From: Kitasatospora herbaricolor
Lineage (GTDB): Bacteria; Actinomycetota; Actinomycetes; Streptomycetales; Streptomycetaceae
Length of the DNA: 64,000 bases
Direction: 5' to 3'
Assembly: GCF_030813695.1 (NCBI RefSeq)
Contig: NZ_JAUSVA010000002.1
Coordinates: 1,674,001-1,738,000 of the forward strand
The notes beneath the pieces are model-generated. The model worked only from the letters and a program-made list of their open reading frames with translations. It did not search any database and was not told the origin of the DNA. This document shows, piece after piece, positions 9,167 to 16,543 of this stretch (positions are counted from its first letter, which is position 1; each line of letters starts with the position of its first letter). Made by a program: the position numbers and the translations under genes.

Positions 9167-9390
9167 GTGGGGTGCCTTTCGGGTCGGGGGCGGCGGTCGG
9201 GGCGCCGGTCGGATGTCCATCTGCATTACGCGCGACGACATGCGCCGGTTGCACCCTGGCGGGCGCGAAAGCCCGACGGCCCGGTTTCGGCAGCACCCCT
9301 GAGCAGCGCCTTTCGAGGGCGGTCGCCGGACGGCCTGCCCCCGGGGGGCCGACCGGGCCGGGGCGGGACGGTCCGTCCGGCCGGGGCCGG

Positions 9391-10128
9391 TCATCCCGCG
9401 GGCGCGGTCGTACCGACGTAGTCCGCCAGCACGATGATGTTGTCGGAGTAGTGGCCGTCGTCCCCGACCCGGCCGCCGCAGGTGATCAGCCGCAGCTGCG
9501 GGCCGGCGGTGTCGCCGTAGACCGTCGCGGTCGGGAACCCGCTCTTGGGAAACTGCCGCAGTTCGCGCACCTTGAAGGTGACGGTGCCGCCGTTCCCGCC
9601 GCGGACGTCGATCCGGTCGCCCGGCCGCAGCTGCGGGAGGCGGTGGAAGACCGCCGGCCCCTTGCGGGTGTCGTAGTGGCCGAGGATGACGGCCGGTCCG
9701 GTCTGGCCGGGGACCGGCCCCTCGCGGTACCAGTCGACCTGGCCCGGCCGGTCGGCCGGCGGCACCTCGACGGTGCCGTCGGGGTTGAGGCCGCCGCTCT
9801 CCACCGGGGCGTCCACCCCGATCCGGGGGATCAGCAGGCGGGCGGGCAGGGACGGCGCCGCGGTGGCCGGGGCGGCGGGCCCGGGGTCTTCCCCGGGTGT
9901 GCCCGACGGGACGGGCGCGCCCGACGGTGGGGCTGTGCCCGGCGCCGGTCCTGCGGTCGCGGGTGCCTCGGGGGCCCCGCCGGCGAACTCGATCCGCACC
10001 GGATCGTGCCGCGGCGCCGGGACGAGGACCAGCGCCGCGAGCACCAGGGACAGGCTGCCGGCCGCCGCGGCCGGCGCCCACGAGGGGCGCCGGCCACGAC
10101 GGCTGCGGTCAGCCCTGTGCGCCGGCAC
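9391..10128 (-). CDS. Class F-like sortase
   Basis: The 245-residue protein has one N-terminal membrane anchor, a Pro/Ala-rich stalk, then the sortase beta-barrel. Catalytic residues are visible: His in ILGHYDTRKG, Cys in LRLITCGG, and conserved WYREGPVPGQ and VYGDTAGPQL segments. Sortases cleave a C-terminal sorting signal and attach the protein to the cell wall or to another protein. The GTG at 10128 is the only in-frame start that includes the anchor helix. It overlaps the end of the preceding gene by about 20 bp, tying enzyme and probable substrate into one operon. The class F assignment is from remembered family wording. Confidence 0.85.
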   Translation of the reverse strand: MPAHRADRSRRGRRPSWAPAAAAGSLSLVLAALVLVPAPRHDPVRIEFAGGAPEAPATAGPAPGTAPPSGAPVPSGTPGEDPGPAAPATAAPSLPARLLIPRIGVDAPVESGGLNPDGTVEVPPADRPGQVDWYREGPVPGQTGPAVILGHYDTRKGPAVFHRLPQLRPGDRIDVRGGNGGTVTFKVRELRQFPKSGFPTATVYGDTAGPQLRLITCGGRVGDDGHYSDNIIVLADYVGTTAPAG

Positions 10129-10567
10129 GACGGCGGGCGACGGCGAAGCCGATGCCCGCCACGCCCGCGACGGCCAGGCCGGAGCCGCCCACCACGGTGA
10201 CGGTCGAGCGGCCGGTCTCGGCCTCGCCGGTCTGGGCACCGCCCTTGGGGACGGTGGTGACCTGCGGCGCCCCGGCGCCGCGGTCCCCGGTGGCCGGGGC
10301 GGCGGTGGGGGCCGCGGAGGGAACCGTGCCGCCAGCCACCCGGGGGGACGCCGAGGCGGCGGCCGAGGCGGCCGCGCCCGAGCCCGAGCCGGCGGGGGCG
10401 GGGGCGGGCGCGGGCGCGGGGGCGGACACCGACGGCGTGGGGGTGCCGTCGGCGAAGGCCGCGGTGGCGGGGCCGGCCAGGGCGACTGCCGCTCCGGCGC
10501 AGACCAGCGCAAGCCGGACCGCGCGGCGGGACAGGCCGGCGGGACGGCCGGTCAGGTGTCCTGACAT
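10109..10567 (-). CDS. Secreted, C-terminally anchored protein; probable sortase substrate
   Basis: The 152-residue protein starts at an ATG preceded by GGAGG. It has a signal peptide ending near residue 39 (ATAAFAD), then an Ala/Pro/Ser/Gly-rich extended region. At the C-terminus come a GGAQTGEAETG segment (109-119), a hydrophobic helix (about 122-144) and RRR. This is the layout of a sortase substrate, but there is no LPXTG or LAXTG pentapeptide; the QTG or ETG triplet may be the cleavage element. It overlaps the sortase gene, which is the main reason to pair them. Confidence 0.75.
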   Translation of the reverse strand: MSGHLTGRPAGLSRRAVRLALVCAGAAVALAGPATAAFADGTPTPSVSAPAPAPAPAPAGSGSGAAASAAASASPRVAGGTVPSAAPTAAPATGDRGAGAPQVTTVPKGGAQTGEAETGRSTVTVVGGSGLAVAGVAGIGFAVARRRAGAQG

Positions 10568-10661
10568 GGAAAAACCTCCAGGTTTGGCCGCTCCCGGCCC
10601 TGCTGGCCGGGGGCTGACACCGCTCACGCTAGGAAGCGCTCCGCACGGACCTCCGCCGGAT

Positions 10662-10695
10662 GTGTAACAGCCGCCGGGCGGACGTGTAACAGCCG
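10662..10695. promoter_or_regulatory. Direct 12-bp repeat with 22-bp period upstream of the sortase operon
   Basis: GTGTAACAGCCG occurs at 10662-10673 and again at 10684-10695. The 22-bp period puts both copies on the same face of the helix. They lie about 95-128 bp upstream of the sortase-substrate start and between it and the divergent SPFH gene. This is the shape of an activator or response-regulator site; no regulator is assigned. Confidence 0.55.
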
Positions 10696-10704
10696 GTCCA
10701 TCCA

Positions 10705-10725
10705 TTTTCGTCGTCTTGACGATAA
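10705..10725. promoter_or_regulatory. 21-bp imperfect palindrome, NrtR-like operator 1
   Basis: TTTTCGTC and GACGATAA flank a 5-bp spacer (7 of 8 positions pair). The same architecture recurs 34 bp downstream at 10739-10759. Two copies of TTWTCGTC-N5-GACGANAA around the promoter of an SPFH/NAD-kinase-like operon suggest a NAD-metabolism repressor of the NrtR (Nudix-related) type. The regulator itself is not in the window. Confidence 0.6.
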
Positions 10726-10738
10726 GCGGCGCCGACCA

Positions 10739-10759
10739 TTATCGTCAGAGGGACGAGAA
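10739..10759. promoter_or_regulatory. 21-bp imperfect palindrome, NrtR-like operator 2
   Basis: TTATCGTC and GACGAGAA flank a 5-bp spacer. The site ends 13 bp before the ATG of the SPFH gene, so a bound protein would block initiation. Note also that the inner arms of the two sites form a perfect 9-bp inverted repeat (TGACGATAA at 10717-10725 and TTATCGTCA at 10739-10747). Confidence 0.6.
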
Positions 10760-10772
10760 AGGGGGGCCTCCG

Positions 10773-11891
10773 ATGGCCGACATCACCAGGCGGTTCGGGC
10801 TGCGCCACCTCCGCGCGGCACCGACCTCGCACATCCGCCACCTGCGCAGCGGCACCCTCGCCCACGACGGCACCGGCCTCGCCTTCTGGTTCCGGCCGCT
10901 CACCGCCGCACTCTCCGAAGTCCCGGTCGACGACCGCGAGCTGGGCATGCTCTTCCACGCCCGCACCGCCGACTACCAGGACCTCACCGTGCAGGCCACC
11001 GTCACCTACCGGATCACCGACCCGGCGCTGGCGGCCACCCGGATCGACTTCGGCATCGACGCCGGCACCGGCACCTGGCGCAGCGCGCCGCTGGACCAGC
11101 TCGGCAACCTGCTCACCGAGACCGCCCAGCAGCACGCGCTCGACCTGATCGCCCGCACCCCGCTGGCCGAGGCGCTGGCGGACGGCGTGAGCGCCGTCCG
11201 ACGGCGCGTCACCGAGGGCCTCGCCGACGAGACCCGGCTGACCGAGACCGGACTCGCCGTGATCGCGGTGCGGGTCATCGCGCTGCGGCCCGAGGCCGAG
11301 ATGGAGCGGGCCCTGCGCACCCCCGCCCGCGAGCTGGTCCAGCAGGAGGCCGACCGGGCCACCTACGAGCGGCGCGCGGTGGCCGTCGAGCGGGAGCGGG
11401 CCATCTCCGAGAACGAGCTGGCCAGCCGGATCGAACTGGCCCGCCGGGAGAAGGAGCTGGTCGAGCAGCAGGGTGCCAACGCGCACCGCGAGGCCGAGCA
11501 GGCCGCCGCGGCCGACGGCGTCCGGGCCGAGGCGGAGGCCGCCCGCCGGACCAGGCTCGCCGAGGCGGAGGCCCGGGCCGCCAGGGTCCTGGCCGGGGCG
11601 CAGGCGGATGCCCAGCGTGCCCTCGGCGAGGCGAAGGCCGCCGCCGAACAGGCCTGGCTGGCGGCCCACCAGCAGGCCGGCCCGGACGTCCTGCACGCCT
11701 TGGCGCTGATGCGGCTCGCCGAGCACCTGCCGAGCATCGGCAGCCTCACCCTGACTCCCGACGTACTGACCGGCCTGCTGGCCCGGCTCGGCCTGCCGGC
11801 CGGTGACGGCGCGGGGGCGGGCGGCGGCGCGGGCGGTACCGGTGGCACGGGCGGTACCGGTGGCAGCGGTGGCGCGGGCGGTGCCCGGTGA
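10773..11891 (+). CDS. SPFH/band-7 domain protein (slipin-like) without membrane anchor
   Basis: The 372-residue protein starts at the ATG at 10773 after a G-rich Shine-Dalgarno. Residues about 20-200 form an SPFH (prohibitin homology) domain, including [12 protein letters not shown] and [19 protein letters not shown] long charged coiled coil follows (about 200-315, many Ala/Glu/Arg), then a C-terminal Gly-rich tail with GGTGGTGG repeats. Most slipins have an N-terminal hydrophobic hairpin; none is visible here, so it may be soluble or peripherally bound. It is translationally coupled (GTGA) to the NAD-kinase-like gene, so the two probably act together. Confidence 0.85.
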   Translation: MADITRRFGLRHLRAAPTSHIRHLRSGTLAHDGTGLAFWFRPLTAALSEVPVDDRELGMLFHARTADYQDLTVQATVTYRITDPALAATRIDFGIDAGTGTWRSAPLDQLGNLLTETAQQHALDLIARTPLAEALADGVSAVRRRVTEGLADETRLTETGLAVIAVRVIALRPEAEMERALRTPARELVQQEADRATYERRAVAVERERAISENELASRIELARREKELVEQQGANAHREAEQAAAADGVRAEAEAARRTRLAEAEARAARVLAGAQADAQRALGEAKAAAEQAWLAAHQQAGPDVLHALALMRLAEHLPSIGSLTLTPDVLTGLLARLGLPAGDGAGAGGGAGGTGGTGGTGGSGGAGGAR

Positions 11892-12853
11892 CGCTCGCCC
11901 CGCGCGTGGTGATCGTGCACCGCCGCTCCGAGTACGAGGAGTTGCTCGCCCGGCACGGCTCGGCCGGGCAGGCCGCGTTCTTCCTCTCCACGCGCGGCCG
12001 CTCGCTGGACGACACCGAGCGGCCGCACCGGCGCACGCTCGCCGCGCTGGCCGAGGTCGCCGCCGCCGTCCCGCTCGACTGGCGCCGCACCCGGGTGGAG
12101 CGGGCCGACCTGGACCGCTTCCTGTTCGCGCCGGACGACATCGTGGTCGTGGTCGGGCAGGACGGCCTGGTGGCCAACGCCGCGAAGTACCTCGGCGGCC
12201 AGCCCGTCATCGGCATCGACACCGACCCCGGCCGCAACCCCGGGGTACTGGTGCGCCACCGGGCCGCGGACGCCGCCCGGCTGCTGCGGGCCGCCGTCGG
12301 ACCGGGGGCGGACACCCGGCTGGAGGGGCGCACCATGGTCGAGGCCGTCGCCGACGACACCCAGCGGCTGCTCGCCCTGAACGAGATCTACCTCGGCCGG
12401 AGCACCCACCAGACGGCCCGTTACCGGATCTCGGCGCCGCCCGGCGCCGAGCCGGGCCCGGCCCTCGGCGCGGGTGCCGGGGCGGAGGCCGACGGGGGCC
12501 GCGCAGCGCCGGACGCCGAGACCCAGGCGTCCTCCGGGGTGCTGATCGGCACCGGCACCGGCGCCACCGGCTGGTGCCGGTCCGCCTGGCTGGAACGGCA
12601 CAGCAGCCTTCCGCTCCCGGGCCCCACCGCACCGGCCCTCGCCTGGTTCGTCCGGGAGGCCTGGCCGTCGCCGACCACCGGCACCCGGCTCGGGCAGGGG
12701 CTGCTGACCGGCGCCGAACACCTCTCGCTGACCGTCGAGTCCGACCGGCTGGTCGCCTTCGGCGACGGCGTGGAGTCGGACGCGATCCAGCTGAGCTGGG
12801 GTCAGACCGTCCGGGTGGGAGTGGCGGCCGAACAGCTGCGCCTGCTGACCTGA
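11888..12853 (+). CDS. NAD(+)/NADH kinase-like protein
   Basis: The 321-residue protein starts with GTG overlapping the SPFH stop. It shows the diacylglycerol/NAD-kinase fold elements: a conserved GQDG ([17 protein letters not shown], in place of the GGDG of classic NadK), [23 protein letters not shown] (the NE motif) and GTGTGATGW near residue 222. A 40-residue Gly/Ala-rich insert (about 185-215) breaks the catalytic domain. The GQDG change and the insert suggest a divergent member that may not phosphorylate NAD in the standard way. Coupling with SPFH and the NrtR-like operators point to NAD pool control. Confidence 0.78.
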   Translation: MTLAPRVVIVHRRSEYEELLARHGSAGQAAFFLSTRGRSLDDTERPHRRTLAALAEVAAAVPLDWRRTRVERADLDRFLFAPDDIVVVVGQDGLVANAAKYLGGQPVIGIDTDPGRNPGVLVRHRAADAARLLRAAVGPGADTRLEGRTMVEAVADDTQRLLALNEIYLGRSTHQTARYRISAPPGAEPGPALGAGAGAEADGGRAAPDAETQASSGVLIGTGTGATGWCRSAWLERHSSLPLPGPTAPALAWFVREAWPSPTTGTRLGQGLLTGAEHLSLTVESDRLVAFGDGVESDAIQLSWGQTVRVGVAAEQLRLLT

Positions 12854-12854
12854 C

Positions 12855-12910
12855 GGGCCGTGGGCCCGCGGGCCGTCGTCCGCACCCCACCGGTCTACGG
12901 CCCACGGCCC
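12855..12910. terminator. Bidirectional terminator-like inverted repeat
   Basis: Perfect 12-bp arms GGGCCGTGGGCC (12855-12866) and GGCCCACGGCCC (12899-12910) lie between the convergent NAD-kinase-like and STAS genes. There is no T-tract, as is common in streptomycetes. Confidence 0.6.
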
Positions 12911-12943
12911 ACGCGGACGACGGGGACGGCCGGCCGGAGCGGG

Positions 12944-13723
12944 TCAGAGACCCGCGAGGGCCTCGTCCTCGGTGTCGTAGACGTTGAACACCGAGATGAG
13001 CTGGGTGATGTGGAGAATGTCCCGGACCTTGGGGGGCAGGTCGAGCAGCGCGATCTTCGCGCCCCGGTTGTTCGTCGAGGTGTAGCTGCCGACCAGCTCG
13101 CCGACTCCCGAGGAGTCGATCGTGGTCACGTCGGCGAGGTTGAGCAGGATCTTGGTGGCACCGCTGTCGAGCGCCTCGTGGACAGCGCTCCGCAGAGCCA
13201 CGTCGCCCACGCCGATGGTGATTTTGCCCTTGAAGTCGATGATCGTGACATCACCGGAGGTACGGGTCGAGACAGCCATGGGTGGTTCTCCTTCCGAGGG
13301 CCCGCCACCGCTTCCGTGGGCGGCGAGGATGGACTTGCGCAGCGTGACCCGGGTGCCGCCGGCGGGCGGGAAGGCGAAGTCGACGCCGTCCATCAGGTGG
13401 TGCATCAGGAAAACGCCCCTGCCACCGGGCATCAGCAGGCGCTCGGGCGTACGCGGGTCCGGGCAGGCGCCGGGATCGAAGCCGGGGCCGTCGTCCGTGA
13501 CCGTCACCACCACGTGCCCGTCCGCCACCCCGGCCTCCAGCAGCACCGATCCGAGCCCGCCGGACCGCCGGCCGTGCCGGACGGCGTTGGACACCGCCTC
13601 CAGAACGGCCGTGATCACCTGGTGACGGGCGTCGGGGGCGAGCGGCAGAGTGGCCAGCAGGCCGCCGATCTCCTCCTCGACCCGGCCGAGGTCGGGGTCG
13701 TCCCGACCGATTGTCAGCTGCAT
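12944..13723 (-). CDS. Anti-sigma serine kinase (RsbW/SpoIIAB-like) fused in frame to a STAS anti-sigma antagonist domain
   Basis: One uninterrupted frame of 259 codons runs from the ATG at 13723 to the TGA at 12944. Residues 1-140 are a GHKL kinase with N box LEAVSNAVRH, G1 DDGPGFDPG and G2 GGRGVFLMHH. Residues 149-259 are a STAS domain whose phospho-acceptor Ser lies in TTIDSSGVGEL. There is no stop codon between the halves. The STAS half also has its own ATG (13279) behind AAGGAG, so it may additionally be made alone as a 111-residue protein. In the classic partner-switching scheme the kinase phosphorylates the antagonist; here both could be on one chain. No SigB-like factor or PP2C phosphatase is nearby. 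Confidence 0.8.
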   Translation of the reverse strand: MQLTIGRDDPDLGRVEEEIGGLLATLPLAPDARHQVITAVLEAVSNAVRHGRRSGGLGSVLLEAGVADGHVVVTVTDDGPGFDPGACPDPRTPERLLMPGGRGVFLMHHLMDGVDFAFPPAGGTRVTLRKSILAAHGSGGGPSEGEPPMAVSTRTSGDVTIIDFKGKITIGVGDVALRSAVHEALDSGATKILLNLADVTTIDSSGVGELVGSYTSTNNRGAKIALLDLPPKVRDILHITQLISVFNVYDTEDEALAGL

Positions 13724-13851
13724 GGGCCGGCCTCGCCGGCCTCGCCGGCCACCCGCGGCGGGCGGCGGCTCGCCGGCGCCGGGCACCCGGGGCAGCCGGG
13801 CCGGGCGGCGCCGGTACCGTCGGCCACGACGGGCGCGCTGGTGACGGGCAT
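13714..13851 (-). CDS. Possible 45-residue leader protein coupled to the kinase-STAS gene
   Basis: An ATG at 13851 behind GGGAGGG opens a short frame that ends at 13714, overlapping the kinase start at 13723 by ten bases. The kinase has only a weak ribosome-binding site of its own, so this small frame may serve translational coupling. The peptide is Pro/Ala/Gly-rich with three Cys (PGCPGCP and a C-terminal CS) and no recognisable domain. It could equally be non-coding. Confidence 0.35.
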   Translation of the reverse strand: MPVTSAPVVADGTGAARPGCPGCPAPASRRPPRVAGEAGEAGPCS

Positions 13852-14358
13852 GTCGGGACCCTCCCGTGAGAGGTGAGCCGGATCGGGCGGACGCGACACA
13901 TCGTGCCCGACCGATCGCCGGATCCGGGCGGCACCACCACGTGCTCCACACGAACGAGCGAACCCGGCCCCCGGCCGGTTTGGCCGCGCCGGGCCGGAGC
14001 AGCCGGGGCGCGGCGGGGGGCGCCCGGGCGGGCCGCACCCCGGGACGCGGGGCGGGACAGCAGGGCGGGCAGTAGGCGGACAGCGGGCGGGTGGAACGGC
14101 GGAGGGCGGGCCGTGAAGGCCCGCCCCGGTGGCTCCGGCGCCCGCTCCCTTTCACGGGTGCGGGCGAGGCCGGTACGTGCGCGGCCGCCCCTCCCGGACG
14201 GCTCGTCGCGCACGTCCGGGCAGTCGCGGTCGGTCCGGCGGTCGGGCAGGCGGTCGGGCAGGCGCCCGCACCGTGGCTCCGGCCGCGCGCCAGGACCACC
14301 CACCGCCGTGCCGCCGCCCGCCCCCACCGGGGCGGCGCGGCCGCCCGCACGTTCCCGG
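13852..14358. other. Intergenic region with hairpin between the two signalling operons
   Basis: No credible gene is seen in these 507 bp. A hairpin GGGCGGGCC-gtgaa-GGCCCGCCC at 14104-14126 is a likely terminator for the roadblock operon, which reads towards it. A GTCGGGCAGGCG repeat lies near 14240-14265. The stretch next to 13852 should hold the promoter of the kinase-STAS operon. Confidence 0.5.
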
Positions 14359-14733
14359 TCAGACCTCCAGGTCGGCCTCGATCTTGGTGAGCTGGTGGCG
14401 GGCCATCGCCAGGTTGGCGCGGCCGCGGTCCAGCGCCAGGTAGAGGAAGAGGCCCTTGCCGGTCCGCCCGCCGAGCGGCCGGATCAGGTGGTACTGGGTG
14501 GACAGCGTGATGAGGATGTCCTCGATGCCGTCCTTGAGGCCCAGCATGTCCATCGTGCGCATCTTGGCCCGCACCACGTCGGTGTTGCCGGCCGCGGCCA
14601 CGTTGAGGTCGAGCCCGCCCGCGCCGTCCAGGATGCCGAGGGCCATGCCGCTGTTGTAGTCGACCAGTGCGGCCCCGATGGCCCCCTCGATCGTGGTCAT
14701 GGCCGCCTTGAGGGTGCCGTCTACGTCAGTCAT
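14359..14733 (-). CDS. Roadblock/LC7 domain protein
   Basis: The 124-residue protein starts behind CGGAGAAC. It has the roadblock fold: an N-terminal helix, IGAALVDYNSGMALG (beta hairpin with the conserved Gly), a long helix TDVVRAKMRTMDMLGL, ILITLSTQYHLIRPL, and a last helix NLAMARHQLTKIEADLE. Roadblock proteins act as dimeric GTPase-activating or scaffold proteins, in Streptomyces usually for small Ras-like GTPases of the conservon type. No such GTPase gene is present here. It is the last gene of an operon running from 16923. Confidence 0.85.
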   Translation of the reverse strand: MTDVDGTLKAAMTTIEGAIGAALVDYNSGMALGILDGAGGLDLNVAAAGNTDVVRAKMRTMDMLGLKDGIEDILITLSTQYHLIRPLGGRTGKGLFLYLALDRGRANLAMARHQLTKIEADLEV

Positions 14734-14815
14734 GTCGTTCTCCGATTCGTGATGTCAGTGCTCGTGCGTCTTGCGGTACGGGGGAAGTTCGGGGAGGGGA
14801 TGTTCGGACGGGTCG

Positions 14816-15250
14816 TCACCCCACCTCCTTCGGGCCGAGGGAGTCCTCCAGGAGGACGCCGACGCGCTCGGCGGAGCGGCGCGCCTCCAGGTGCAGGCGC
14901 CCCACGTTGACGTCCGGGTGGGCCAGCACGGTGAGCACGCAGGCGGAACCCGCTGCGTACGTGGCCACGTAGCCGTGCTCGCCGCGGACCAGCGACTCCC
15001 GGAAGTCGCCCTGCCCCGTGGTGTCGGCCAGGCGCTGGGCCAGGCCGAGCGCCGCCGCGGTGAGGGCGGCCAGACCGGTCGGCTCGGTCCCGTGCGTGTC
15101 GTGGGCGATCAGCAGACCGTCCACGCTGGCCACCAGGCCGCCCGCCAGATGCGGCACCCGGTGTCTCAGTGCACGGAGTTCGGCCAACAGGTCCGTCTCC
15201 AAGGCGATCAGTTGTCTCCTTCCGGCGCGCTGCTTGAGCGCTCGCCTCAT
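14816..15250 (-). CDS. Roadblock/LC7 domain protein
   Basis: The product is 144 residues from the ATG at 15250; a GTG two codons earlier (15256) is also possible. The core VPHLAGGLVASVDGLLIAHD and GEHGYVATYAAGSACVLTVLAHPDVNVGRLHLEARRSA matches roadblock proteins of the CvnB/MglB type. A basic N-terminal helix (RRALKQRAGRRQLIALE) precedes it. It lies 35 bp after the DUF4388-like gene and 82 bp before the next roadblock gene, in one transcription unit. Confidence 0.85.
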   Translation of the reverse strand: MRRALKQRAGRRQLIALETDLLAELRALRHRVPHLAGGLVASVDGLLIAHDTHGTEPTGLAALTAAALGLAQRLADTTGQGDFRESLVRGEHGYVATYAAGSACVLTVLAHPDVNVGRLHLEARRSAERVGVLLEDSLGPKEVG

Positions 15251-15284
15251 GGACACGGGTGGCGGGTGACGGGCGGAGCGGGGG

Positions 15285-16334
15285 TCACAGTCGGGCCTCC
15301 AGGGCGGTTCGGACCCGGTGCAGCAGGGCGATGTCCGGGTCGTTGACGGACAGCGGCTGGGCCGCTGCGTGCGTGGGTCGGCGGGACGGCCGGGGCTCGG
15401 TCCGGCGGTGGGCGGCGGCCAGGCCGCCCGGAACGGCCGCCAGGGCGGCCCCCGGGACCCGGCGTTCCAGTCCGGCCAGGGTCAGCTCCACCGTGTCGGC
15501 GTCCAGCGCGGAGGCCGGCCTCGGGTCCGCCGGGGCGGGTCGGGCCGAGCCGGGGCCCTCCGCGCCCGACCCGGCGCCCGGCCCGGCGCCCGGCCCGGTC
15601 ACCAGGCTGGCCACCAGGCCGGGCGCCGGGGCGGCCCCGAACGGGGTCGCCACCAGGCCGGCCGCGGCGAGCCGCCGGACGTCCACGGTGGTGCTGAAGG
15701 CGGAGCGGCCCAGCAGCCGGGCGAGGTCCCCCGGGGTGCGCCGGCCGTCGGCGTGCGCCAGCAGCTCGCGCTGGCGCCGGTTGGGGGCCGGCACCCGGGT
15801 GTGCCGGCCGCTGCCGCGATGACCGGCCGGCACCGGCACCACCGGCGAGCTGTCCAGCTGCGGCCAGGGCCAGATCCGCTCCAGCACGTCCCGCCGCCGC
15901 ACGCTCTCGCGGCGCAGCGTGCGGGCGCTCACCCGGCGCACCGGCCCGAGCCAGTGCCGCGCGCCGGGCTCGAACCAGGTCATCGTGGAGCGCGCGCAGA
16001 GCACGAAGAACGCCGCGTCGTACAGCGCCCCCAGGTGGCAGATCTCCAGCTCGCCGCGGGTGAGCCGGCCCTGCTCCAGCAGCGCCCGGCCGACCCGGCA
16101 GTCGGGGCCCGAGGTGCGGACGGTCTCCTGCCAGACCTCGGCCGGGACCCTCCCGGAGGCCGTCAGGAGGCCGGCCAGGCCCGGGGTCCGGTCGCTCTCG
16201 ACGTGGACGACCCAGCCGTCCGAGAGGTGGACGGTGCCGGCCTCGCCGTGCAGCGCTCCGGTGGCACGGCTCTCGGCCAGCCGCTCGACCGTCTCACCCG
16301 GCGGCTGCCAGTAGCGGACCGGTGGCCTGCTCAC
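15285..16334 (-). CDS. DUF4388-like regulatory protein with possible winged-helix region
   Basis: The 349-residue protein starts with GTG overlapping the stop of the small upstream gene (GTGA). The N-terminal part (ESRATGALHGEAGTVHLSDGWVVHVES, then GRALLEQGRLTRGELEICHLGALYDAAFFVL) resembles DUF4388/PATAN-like domains found with gliding and signalling GTPase systems. The middle region (NRRQRELLAHADGRRTPGDLARLLGRSAFSTTVDVRRLAAAGLV) looks like a helix-turn-helix. A Gly/Ala/Pro-rich linker follows, then a last helix. Such proteins are sometimes called MarR-like. It is probably an adaptor of the roadblock operon. Confidence 0.7.
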   Translation of the reverse strand: MSRPPVRYWQPPGETVERLAESRATGALHGEAGTVHLSDGWVVHVESDRTPGLAGLLTASGRVPAEVWQETVRTSGPDCRVGRALLEQGRLTRGELEICHLGALYDAAFFVLCARSTMTWFEPGARHWLGPVRRVSARTLRRESVRRRDVLERIWPWPQLDSSPVVPVPAGHRGSGRHTRVPAPNRRQRELLAHADGRRTPGDLARLLGRSAFSTTVDVRRLAAAGLVATPFGAAPAPGLVASLVTGPGAGPGAGSGAEGPGSARPAPADPRPASALDADTVELTLAGLERRVPGAALAAVPGGLAAAHRRTEPRPSRRPTHAAAQPLSVNDPDIALLHRVRTALEARL

Positions 16335-16543
16335 GCCGGCCGCCGGCGGGTGTGGGGGTGGCGGAGGGCGGCGCGTCGGACGCAACCGCGACGGGCGGCG
16401 ACGGGGCGGGCGGTCGTGGGGTGGGCGGCCCGGGCCGGGGGCGGTGGCCGAAAGGTGTCGGATTCGGCCCGGCGGGCGGCGCCCGGAGCGGCGGGGGGCG
16501 GGCCTGCGGCCTCGCGTCCGGCCGGTCGGTCGGCGGGGGTCAT
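16331..16543 (-). CDS. Small Pro/Arg-rich protein in the roadblock operon
   Basis: This 70-codon frame starts at an ATG overlapping the roadblock stop (ATGA at 16540-16543) and ends overlapping the next GTG start (GTGA at 16331-16334). Having both ends stitched to neighbours is the main evidence that it is translated. The peptide is Pro/Ala/Arg-rich with no recognisable fold. Its role may be only translational relay. Confidence 0.45.
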   Translation of the reverse strand: MTPADRPAGREAAGPPPAAPGAARRAESDTFRPPPPARAAHPTTARPVAARRGCVRRAALRHPHTRRRPA

